Of a stretch of DNA of 15,386 nt, positions 15,036 to 15,386 are shown one piece after another. The notes beneath the pieces were generated by a model, which did no database searches, was not told the origin of the DNA, and saw only the letters and a program-made list of their open reading frames with translations. Numbering within the stretch: position 1 is the stretch's first letter; each line of letters begins with the position of its first letter. The position numbers were made by a program, and so were the translations under genes. The stretch comes from Smittium mucronatum. Taxonomy: Eukaryota; Kickxellomycota; Harpellomycetes; Harpellales; Legeriomycetaceae. The DNA is taken from contig LSSL01005673.1 of assembly GCA_001953115.1 (NCBI GenBank), positions 1 to 15,386 of the forward strand. The letters run 5' to 3'.

Positions 15036-15386
15036 TTCCAACAGCTCCACTCTATTTACATAAACATATCTCTCGAATCTACATTCACCTGATCTCTTTC
15101 TCCAAAATAAAAAAATAAAAAATCCTTTAGAAATAATTATTCTTTTCAAAATCCTTACTCCTAATGTTCCAAATTCATGTTTTTTCTGTTTTCCTGATAT
15201 TTCATTTGTTTAATTAGATTCAACGGTTGAAAGTGGTTTAAATTCGCATCATTTAATATATAATTGTGCTTAAATACCCTATTTAACTTATCAGCATAGA
15301 CATTGACCCGTTAAAATGATATAATATACCGACTAACAATATATTGTTAAAACAAAAAAATTGTAAATAAAATCTTTAGTAATAAA
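15036..15386. other. 3' flank of uS8m, no further gene
   Basis: AT-rich sequence with poly(A)-signal-like AATAAAAAAATAAAAA near 15106-15121 and nothing else that I can support up to the window end. Confidence 0.45.

Overview
The window looks like a nuclear, AT-rich, intron-poor fungal genome segment. The supported genes are compact eukaryotic genes on both strands: a mitochondrial ribosomal protein, a tiny complex I assembly-type membrane protein and an AP endonuclease with one GT-AG intron and a CTAAC branch site. They sit in gene-free DNA rich in A/T homopolymers and decayed transposons. Standard stop codons are used. The mitochondrial ribosomal protein and complex I-linked gene argue against an organism without a respiring mitochondrion. 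An early-diverging fungus, perhaps a gut-dwelling Smittium-like (Harpellales) species, is my best guess. It is an inference from style and not proven.

Layout. 1 to about 1.65 kb: a heavily mutated tyrosine-recombinase (DIRS-like) retrotransposon read rightwards, with an RNase H end, a linker domain and the recombinase catalytic domain still traceable in broken frames. 1.65-3.16 kb: AT-rich DNA with no gene seen. 3.16-4.60 kb: a broken Mutator-like (MULE) transposase on the minus strand, with a FLYWCH-like zinc finger, the DDE core and a C-terminal part. 5.03-5.8 kb: diverged members of an unclassified repeat family, related to copies at 13.3-13.72 kb and 13.97-14.25 kb, plus clusters of an ATACAAA motif. 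6.16-6.36 kb: a 66-residue DMAC1/DUF4536-like protein. 6.67-8.13 kb: an ExoIII/APE1-type AP endonuclease in two exons. 8.39-10.04 kb: a convergent 548-residue disordered, coiled-coil protein that I cannot name. 10.04-11.99 kb: gene-poor, with a 20-bp tandem repeat and a weak 66-codon ORF. 11.99-12.49 kb: traces of a minus-strand gene or pseudogene of unknown identity next to a perfect hairpin. 14.57-15.04 kb: mitochondrial ribosomal protein uS8m (MRPS8).

The genes do not form one pathway. Two of them (DMAC1-like, uS8m) are mitochondrial, and the AP endonuclease may have a mitochondrial form because an upstream in-frame ATG adds a short leader. I see no convincing new defence, mobile or biosynthetic system. 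The most novel material is the repeat family, the unnamed 548-residue protein and the 12-kb minus-strand candidate.
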